The notes under the pieces: model-generated
What the model saw: only the letters and a program-made list of their open reading frames with translations
Database searches by the model: none
Told to the model about the DNA's origin: nothing
Translations under genes and position numbers: made by a program
From: Tetraselmis striata
Taxonomy: Eukaryota > Chlorophyta > Chlorodendrophyceae > Chlorodendrales > Chlorodendraceae
Length of the DNA stretch: 64,000 nt
Direction: 5' to 3'
Assembly: GCA_006384855.1 (NCBI GenBank)
Contig: VCJN01001943.1
Coordinates: forward strand, 124,001-188,000
In this document: one piece after another, positions 55,654 through 64,000 of the stretch
How positions within the stretch are numbered: position 1 is the first letter of the stretch
Layout: the number at the start of each line of letters is the position of its first letter

Positions 55654-57267
55654 ATGATGTCGACTTTCGCGGTGGCGGCTCCCTCAGGCGCCCTCGGGCG
55701 AGCGCAGCCGCGGCGGCGTGGTGCGCGGCTGCTTCTGCCAGCCTCTACGGCTTTCCGCCCCGCGGCAGTACCCGTGCCCGTAGCCAGCGCGTCAGCGCGC
55801 AGCCATCCAGCTCCCAGCAGCAGCAGTCATGGGCCCAACTGCCCCCGGGGCGTGCCTCACTCCACATCACGGTGCTCTGGGGTATCAAGGGGCCGGGTGT
55901 CGACGGCCGCGGCGATGGCAGGGGGCGCTGGCGAGGCCGCTATGCCGCCGGCCACGGCCTCCTCGTCGCCCTACCTGACATCGCGGTACTTCACCTCCGA
56001 CCCCCGGGCCGACATCCTCGCCGGCATAACAGGTGCGGAGCTGAGATACCGCACCGGCCGTGCTGTGCGCGTCGTACTGCGCAGCCTGGACCCCACTCTT
56101 GTGCCTAGGTCTTGTCACCCGGCTGCGGATGTCGGGCCCTGCGGGTGGCACGTGGCGTGACACATACTCACATACCTCGGCAACAATAACCGGAGTTTTC
56201 GTCTCGGGGTATTTTTAATATTAATAAGGGAAATTGCTTATTAAGGATTGTTGTGAGTTTATTCTTAATGTTTAAAAGTACTGAATAACCAGGCCCAGGC
56301 ATAGGCGTGCCGCCTTGCTGTGCTCTTAGACTCACCGTCGCCTGTTTGACCGGCATCCCGGGCCCGCAGTCTCGCTCACCATCATCCCGGAGGTGCTGGC
56401 GTTTGCTGTCGCTACAGGTGCCCCCCCCCCCCTTCCTCCTTCCTCCTCACTGCGACTGAATGCCCGATGCGGTATGAACACAGTTTCCGGGGAGCATTGT
56501 GTTTCCTGACGGCGGTGACAGGTGGGAGTCGCGCGGGGGGGGGGGGGGGGGTTAGTGTGACTGTCCGTGGTGCTAAATGCAGCGGGCCGGGGCTGATCCG
56601 GTGCCCCTCGGGTCCCGCAGGGCTGCCGCCGCTGGTCGGCCTCCACGGCACGATCATCATGTGCGCCGTCGCCTCGCTGTTCTGCCGCCCGGGCGTCATT
56701 AGCAGCACAACGCACGCCACGGCGGCAGTCGCAGGTCGGGAGCTCCCCTTCTCCGTGACAGTGCGCAGCACCGGCCCAAGACACGAGCCAACCACCCACC
56801 CGTTTGATAACCGGAACCGGTCGGTCGGTCACCCCATGCCCCTCTCACCCCTCCCCCCCCCCTGCATCGCAGGCACGCTGGTGGCGGCGCACGGGACGCA
56901 GTACCTCCTGGCATGTGTGGCGATGTCCGGGCTGCTGCAGATGGCCTTTGGTGCGCTCCGCCTCGGCAAGTTCATCCGCATCTTCCCCCGGCCCGTCAAG
57001 CTGGGCCTCATCAACGGCCTCGCCATCGTGATGCTGCGCCGGCTGGGGCAGCTCATCCAGCAGGGCGCCGGCGTCGTTCAGTGGAACGACTGGGCGTCTG
57101 CCGCGCCGCTGTGCATCATGCTGGCCCTGGTGGCCATCACTGTGACCATCATCGCGGCGACCCCCAAGTGCGCCCACCCACCCAACCACCCGCGCACAGA
57201 TATATTTTTTTCGAAGAAACCCCTATTGGTCCATTTGACCATTGAGCCCCCCCCCCCCCCCCCCCCC

Positions 57268-57364
<97 letters not shown>

Positions 57365-60300
57365 AGACACACAGACACACAGACACACAGATACACAGAT
57401 ACACACACAGATACACACAGACACACACACGCAGACACACAGATACACAGATACACACACAGATACACACACACACAGACATTATCGCGACAGCCACTGG
57501 GCGGCATGCTCTCCGTCGCTTTTGACACCCCAATAACCGCACGTGCGCCGCCGCGGTAGTAAGCACTAGGCGATTAACCACCTGGAATAAGCCTGCCGGA
57601 ATGTCAAATTTAGATGCAACTATAGCGGGACTATATAGCCAATGTTCTTATATTTTCATTTCATATTATTTCTTTAATATTGCGATTTAATATCATTTAT
57701 TCGATTTATTGAAATGTTCTTATTTGTTGGTCGCATGCAAGCCCAATGTTGAGGGTCACTTATTATCATAGGTGCGCCGGCACCCGTAACCACGCCCTGG
57801 GGTTGCTACTTTGCATCGGCCCCCGATGCCAAGAGGGAGAATAAGGACACCTGCGCTCATAACGACACCTACCCGGAGTACACCACGAATGCCGGGCAGG
57901 GAGTACCCGACACGATGGGGCAAAACAATTCCTTATTTCGGTGACCCGCGACCCCAGTTGACTGTTACCTGTAGTGCTGAATGGGTGTTGTCCTGCGCGC
58001 CAGGTCGATCACGCGCGCCGTCCCCGGGCAGCTGGTCGCCATTGGCGCGGTCACCGCGCTGGTGCAGGGCCTCGGCATCCAGACGCACACCGTGGGCGAC
58101 ATGGCGGCCATCGGCGGCGGGCTGCCCACGTTCCACGTGCCCGACGTGCCGCTCACCATGGAGACGGTGCAGGTGGTGGCGCCGTTTGCGGTCGCCATTG
58201 CGGCCATCCACCTCGTCAAGGCGATGCTGTCCGAGTACCTGGTGGACGACATCCAGCGGATGCGGAGCCCGACCCACATCGAGTGCATCGCCCAGGTCCG
58301 CCCCCATCCCCTTATCGATGCAACAGATACTAATAAATATGCTAATAAGTATTCTGGGTAACATATATACCGACATATTCATAACAAATTATATATTTTA
58401 TACATTATATTGTAATGAATTAATAGCATGTTATTTTTATGATTACTACTGCGGTTATTTATTGCACTTCATTCACTGTCTCTAGCTGTAGCACAGACCT
58501 CAGGGCATCTATGTGAACAAGTGCCCGCTTCAGCTAGTGCGGTTGGATGTTTTGCTGATGGGTGGGCTCGTGGTTGCGCTTCTGGATTTGAGCTTTGCTC
58601 GCGCCGTTTAGTGGAAATGATGTTCGGGGACAGAGACGTTGATTGCTGCCGCCTTTAGCCGCACATGGTAGACGTGCATTACCAGGCCCCTTCCAATTCG
58701 TGTACCCATCACGGAGGCAACTGTGACGTGGATTATGTCCAATTGCCTGGGATCGTTTGCTGGTCATTTAATATATTGCAATCTTGTATGTTGCCGTCGA
58801 TTGCGGATGAGTTTTGTCGAGAGCTCAGAGGGGGGAAGAGGGGCTTGCAGTTGTTCCGGAATGGCGAAATGCGGGTACCAGTTGGGTAAAAGTCGTTACA
58901 GCATCCTGATCGAGTGTGCGCTGCTGCAGCCACATGATGTTCGGTACAATGTTGGCCCATTATGTCAGCCTTTTCATTCGGGCGCATTGACATGTCACGA
59001 CTCGCTGTTTGATTGCGAGGGCACGGCATGTGCTCAGCCAAGCATTGGAAATGTACCCCTCCCTCCGTCACCTCCTTCCTGTCCGTACCGGTACGCCGGG
59101 CGGTCTGAATTTGGGCCGTCGGCGCCATGTCTGCGCTCTCGTCCCCACCAAACAGGGGGCCGGTAACCTCGTCTGCGGCTTCTTCGGCGCGATGGGAGGG
59201 TGCGCCATCATCGGGCAGTCGGCGATCAACGCCAACACGGGCGGCCGCGGTCGCCTGTCCGGGCTCGCGTGCGCGGTATCGCTGGCGGCCTGCGTGGCGC
59301 TTGCCTCGACCCAGATGGAGAAGATCCCGGTGGCTGCCCTCATCGGCGTCATCTCGGTCGGCCTGATCGACCACGTCGGTGCGTCCAATAACCCCCCCCC
59401 CCCCCCCCCCCCCCCCGTGGCGCCTATCCGACACACCCAGCCGCCGAATCCGCTTTCTAGTCGGAACACACTGGCGGCAGCGGCTGCATTGTAGTGTGGG
59501 GCGGCTGTTGATGCCCCCCCCCCCCCCCCCCCCCCCCCGGGCCTGCGCGCTCCCCCACCTCTCGCAGGCGTGCGCTGCGTCGAACTGGTCCGTCGCGGAA
59601 AGCTCAACTGGGCCGACACACTTCTCATGATCGGCATCACGCTCTCCATCGTCTGGTTCGGCCTGGGCGCTGCCTTCATGTTCGCCGTTCTCACGACGGG
59701 CCTCGGCTTTGCCAACCTGCTGGTCGCGACGGTCTTCGGCGTCCCGGTTACTCGCCGGGAGATGCCTGTCGGCAAGAACGATACCATGGTGGCGTTTTAC
59801 GACGTGGAGGGCCAGGTGTTTTCCGGCAGCTGTGAAGATTTCAAGGCCAAGTTCAACCCGGCCGTAGAGGTTTGCCCCGTCGTGGTGATCAACTTTGTGG
59901 ACAGCCGAGTGTGGGACGCGTCGGGACTCGCGGCTGTGAGCGAGGTGGCGCGCCGTTTTGCGGCTGCCGGCAAGGAGGTGCGCGCGTCACATGTCGGCTG
60001 GACGTTCTGCCGTGCTGCTTGCTTCGCTGGTTCAATGCTCAACTTTGCTTGCGCTCAAGACAAGTGACTCGTTTTTTCTACTCCCCGGCTGAAGTCGAGC
60101 CCCCTGTTCCTTTCCGATTTGTCTGCATGGACGGAGGATCGGGTTTCGGAAAACGACTGGTGTGATTGGGGGGGGGGGGGGGGGGGGGGGCGATATCTGT
60201 AGCGTGGGTGATTTTTTTTAGTCTCTAGGTTTATTTCATTTTGTCATATGAATATATCCCGTACGGTGAATATAATCCGTATAGTAGATACTGCTACTGT

Positions 60301-60768
60301 TTTAACGGCCGCCGCCTCGAGGCCGCTTCTTGGGATAATGCCGGGATGGTAAGGGATATCTGACGACCTCGAAGGTCAGCAAAACGATGCTATTATTGGC
60401 CCTGCCGATACGGTTACCTGCTTTTGTATGGATCGACGAGGTACTGGACTACTCGTGTCCTACATTCGGCAACTCGGATGCACACGCGCACGGGGCACGG
60501 TATACGCGCTGTTGCTGATGCCCCTTGCTAACCGCTGTCACGCTTGGTATTCCATCAGGTGCGGCTGATCCGACTCTCCAAGGACGCCCGCCGGCTGCTA
60601 AACAAGGAGGGCGAGCCCTGGAGGGTCGTCTACGCGGCTGATGACCCGCGCTACGGCGTGCCCGTCGACTACGACGACGACTTTTTCCAGGCCATGTCCG
60701 TCAACCAGCCGCCCCCGTCCTCGCCATGGCCTATGCCCTTAACACCCGTGCCGCAGTCCAAACAATAA
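55654..60768 (+). CDS. SulP-family anion transporter with STAS domain, with plastid-like leader
   Basis: Membrane transporter of sulfate/bicarbonate-type anions. Eight exons in phase give 656 aa: 55654-56032, 56370-56417, 56621-56734, 56873-57167, 58004-58295, 59156-59378, 59568-59977, 60559-60768. A Ser/Ala/Pro/Arg-rich leader of about 80 residues (MMSTFAVAAPSGALGRAQPR) precedes the core. Core motifs are DILAGITVSLTIIPEVLAFA, GTLVAAHGTQYLLACVAMSG, INGLAIVM and the signature GAMGGCAIIGQSAINANTGG, which is typical of bacterial-type SulP proteins. The last two exons encode a STAS domain (FVDSRVWDASGLAAVSEVAR). MLRRLGQ stands where many relatives have an uncharged helix. Transported ion unknown; plastid-envelope location is inferred from the leader. 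Confidence 0.92.
57268..57478. repeat. (CA)n and (CAGATA)-type microsatellite in transporter intron 4
   Basis: About 45 CA units after a 22-base C run, then CACAGA/CACAGATA variants to 57478. Confidence 0.97.
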
Positions 60769-63069
60769 CCTGCCGAGAGCCTCCGCCATCGCAGCCCGCA
60801 TCCGCTATTAGCCAATGCAACGCAAGCCAAGACTGTTCACGTCAAGCAATGTAAACCCACGATCGACACATTAATGGTGGCAGTGATGCCAGTAATGAAC
60901 CTGATCATGTGTGGAATCAGCTCAGCCGTCTTTTCGTTGCGGCCTGACCCTGTCCTGCCTACTGCTACTTGTTCAACTGCTGCGCTGTAACGCATGAAAC
61001 ATACACCCCTCCACAGAAGTCATAGGCCCATCCCCCCCCCCCCCCCCCCCCCCCCCCCACCAAATCTGAGTTCATGAATAGTAGGGCTGCTGAAACCTAT
61101 GGCTTGTAACCTGAAACCCTGAAATGTTGCACATTTATATTATTTTTAAAACGTTTTCGTCACATGGTTAAATCGAAACCCTACGACCCTAGCATCTATC
61201 CTACACGAGTGGCCATGGGCGTTTCAAGTACGTCACCGTCCATCCACACAGAGGCTACTGGAGTACTGGCGCCCCACATGTGCCGCCACGCATGCACAGA
61301 ACATTGCATCGGGCGGTAGTGGCATTCTGCATGGGTGAGGAAACATGTCAGCAAAGAGGCTGGGGCTTTATTGGTAGGTGGGGTGGGGCCATACTATAGC
61401 GTACGCGCCTGTGCACGCTGTGGCATGATACCCTGGTCGCCAATGCAGTGCCCAGCTGCTGCCTGGCCGTGCAGCTCCCAAATTAATGGCATTGCTCAGT
61501 GCGTTGCGAGGAAATTCCAGGGCAATTTTAAAATGTACTACTAAGACTACCTGTATCATCTACTCGAGCAGGGCTACGTTACCCCCAGCAGCACCGCGGT
61601 CGCCCGAGGCGATGGTTACGCGGCTTTTCGCGATTTTTGTACACATACACTCGGTTTGATATTTCACTACAGCGCGCAGCATGTCGGGCGTGTGGTTATT
61701 GCTTGAAGAAGGGGAAGGTTCGGATTATTCTGGCCGGGATGGTGAACTGGTGACTGGCAAGCGTACTGTGCCGGCATGACAGCCTGAGTATGTATCTTCC
61801 ACTCTACTGCGCGCGCTGCCCGGGCGGCCACTGCGCTAATATGGACATGTCGTGGCATAATAATAATGTATAATGGACACTGGCGCCTTAACGAAGCGCA
61901 TTAACACAAATAATGATGTTACTTTATTACACATAGCGCGAGCTTGCCACACCCAGTGCTTTGGCGCAATTGGCGATGGAATTCGCGCTTGTGTCAAAGA
62001 AATGGGGGGCGCGCGCCATGTTGACTTCGACCCTGAGGCCAGCGGGGCAGATCTCGGGACGGGTGGCACGTTGACGTCTGCCGCCACAGTCAATTTGCGG
62101 GCTCAATGACCACTGCTGTGAGGCGTTTATCAAATGTATCTTCCAAGCGCGGCAGTGGTCAACTAGCCTTTCCTTGTAACACATCATCGCACGTAGTCGG
62201 CACATAGGCGCACTTTCATTATGCTTACCGACCCAACGCGGGTCCGAAACCAAGACAAACCGTCCCTATGCAAAACGGGAGGGCTCAACCTGAAATCAAA
62301 ACCGAAAGGGCGAACGATGTTCAACGGCATATTCAAACTCACCACGTCAATATCTATAATTCCGTGTGTCGGCGCACACACCTGATGGCTGGTGTAGTAT
62401 ATGCATTGGTAACGGTGGTACCTGCTGTCCATACAGGCACTAGCAGCGGGGTGTTTTTGGGGGTATTTCCCTACTATCATGCAGGGCGACGATGATATTA
62501 TATCACTACGAGGATTATCTAGTTTTTATTTATTTGCGCCCATCGATGTATCGCCGAGGCGCTGCAACATCATGACCGCAGTTGCTAAACACAGGCACAT
62601 GCACATGAAAGCAAATGACCACGTGACATCCAATCACAGGTTCTATTAGTCGATGCTAAAATTATTCAGGACCGGGGTTTTTTGGGGGGACCTCCCGCCG
62701 AGCGTCAATTGCATATGCACCTGTAAAACACATGTGACTTGTGCCTGGGGCCCCGGCTTGGTACTTGAAGGATCGCGGTTCGTGGTTAGGCACACGCCAA
62801 GGATCCGGCTGAGCGTGTGTGTGTTGGGATGGGGCCGGCGGGGGGGGGGGGGGGGGGGGGGGCTGCAGCCATGCACAGTTGAAATTGACTGACGTGCTGG
62901 CTGACTTGTTCCTTCACTGGTATCACCCACTACGGTTGATCTTTGGCCACGTCGCCGGCTGCGCATAACGACTGACAGTCCGCTTACCGCCGGCCACTTG
63001 CAGTCGGTGTCATGGGAGCCCATTGCGACGGTTCCGCGGCCCCGGAAGCAGCAGCACCAGGGGCACGCA
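60769..63069. other. Intergenic region
   Basis: Nothing I can assign. It holds a C run (61034-61058), a single TIR-like CACCCCTCCACAGAAG at 61004 preceded by TA, and a G run at 62838-62862. Short frames lack motifs. Confidence 0.5.
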
Positions 63070-63374
63070 CTACGGCGGGCCCTTTTCCGGCTTTTCCGCC
63101 GACGGCTGCGGCTCGCCCTTCTCCTGCTTCCGCTCCTTCGCGATCCGGAGCCGCCTGTTGTTGAACCAGGTCATGACCCGCCGGGCCCGTCAGGTTCGGC
63201 CACGGCGCGGCGATCTCCTCGCCGCGGGCCTTGCCGCAAAACGGGTACTCCGCAAACGCGGCCTCCAGCGCCGCGGCCTCCGCTGGCGTTTTCTTGTACT
63301 GGGTGACCGAGGCGCCGCCTGACGGTTTCTCCTGTGTTCCAGAGGGGCGCTCCTGGCCTTGCACCGGCGTGCCC
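63070..63374 (-). pseudogene. Homeobox exon with a one-base frameshift
   Basis: After acceptor TGCATTTCCGCAG the frame gives YKKTPAEAAALEAAFAEYPF then GKARGEEIAAPWPNL, matching homeodomain helices 1 and 2. Shifting one base near 63185-63200 gives RRVMTWFNNRRLRIAKERKQ, the DNA-recognition helix 3 (WFxNRR) plus its basic tail, ending at TAG 63070. Without the shift the frame misses helix 3. No extra three residues between helices 1 and 2, so not the TALE type. Either a sequencing error in a real transcription factor gene or a recent pseudogene. Upstream exons would lie beyond 63375; none is assigned. Confidence 0.65.
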
Positions 63375-64000
63375 TGCGGAAATGCAGGGCATTAGGGCTT
63401 GGCGCAGGTTTTAGGGTTCCGGCCCTTCAATAAGCGGAAAGGGCGGGTTGCACCATCGGAGAGGAGCGTCGCCATGCCGGGGCGAGCGCGCTGTGTCGGG
63501 TCATACGTGGCCGGCACGGATAAGCGGGTCGCGGCCGGGGAAGGGGGAGGCGCCGCGCAGGGTGGGTAACGTCATGAACGAGCAAACGCACAAACGGCCG
63601 AATGGATGGGTCGGTGGATGAGCGAAACACAATGATGGTTCCCGCGTGTACCCTTGCACCGCCCGCATGGCAGTCGGTCCGCTGCTGTTGCCCTGAAACC
63701 CGTGCGGCAACCATGTGGCCGGGCGGCTGGGCGGAACCAAATAATACTAATAAACAATAACACATACATAATACATGTACAATTTCGTATATTGTTCATA
63801 TGAATTAGCATCATGTGAACATATACGGCAATTCCAGTACGGAGCGGTTTTTTGTAACTGAAATTGATCAGCTAATGGCATCGTCGGTCGCGCCCGTGGC
63901 ATGCGTGCAGATGCGGCTGGGGGCGCACCCGGGCCGGCGTGGTATACGTCTGCTCCGGGTCCACCCCCTGCTGCCACGCCCGGCCGGGCGACTGCACGCC
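63375..64000. other. Intron or upstream region of the homeobox gene
   Basis: Probably intron near 63375. A minus-strand frame at 63900-64000 (GRAWQQGVDPEQTYTT) could belong to an upstream exon but is cut by the window end. Confidence 0.35.

Noticed and set aside
57078-57581. Val/Cys repeat ORFs on the minus strand
   Set aside because: Translation of the CA microsatellite in a transporter intron.

Overview
The window is nuclear DNA from a eukaryote, most likely a photosynthetic protist (an alga). Four or five protein genes are split into many short exons. Coding DNA is GC-rich, introns are short and mostly GT-AG with a GTGCG-type donor, and three introns appear to use GC-AG. One enzyme begins with a plastid-type leader. 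Pure G or C runs of 15 to 35 bases are scattered throughout. I cannot separate a green alga from a haptophyte or stramenopile. There are no prokaryotic operons.

Layout. 1-7216 and 13203-18599 are two diverged copies (A and B) of one accessory block. Its parts are a 30-bp minisatellite (about 35 units in A, 5 in B), a cysteine-rich protein on the minus strand, a roughly 370-bp hairpin tandem array, a small lysine-rich gene and the end of a tyrosine-recombinase-like ORF. Copy A continues to 7874, giving the recombinase N-terminus and an upstream ORF that overlaps it by ATGA. 9886-10665 is an RG-rich, gag-like ORF. 11681-22789 is a decayed Ty1/copia LTR retrotransposon. It contains copy B, and its pol region is fused to a cytosine-5 DNA methyltransferase. 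A tRNA-derived SINE sits in its 3' LTR.

From 24 kb on the window is mainly genic: a purple acid phosphatase with a C-terminal membrane anchor (24079-27016, +), an ABC1/UbiB-type kinase in 15 exons (28535-33589, +), an unrecognised coiled-coil protein in 6 exons (36402-40720, -), a calcium-dependent protein kinase in 9 exons (46131-49476, -), a SulP anion transporter with a STAS domain in 8 exons (55654-60768, +), and a broken homeobox exon (63070-63374, -). Between them lie small dispersed repeats, a 940-bp TIR element (43630-44569), a foldback at 50.1-51.0 kb and a degenerate satellite at 52.1-53.1 kb.

The most interesting object is the methyltransferase-bearing copia element. The methyltransferase C-terminal motifs and the copia integrase tail lie in one uninterrupted reading frame, so the methyltransferase was part of the retroelement polyprotein and is not a nested gene. 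The host genes are unrelated housekeeping and signalling functions with no evident shared pathway. Exon limits were set by hand from splice signals and reading phase and may be off by a base or two.
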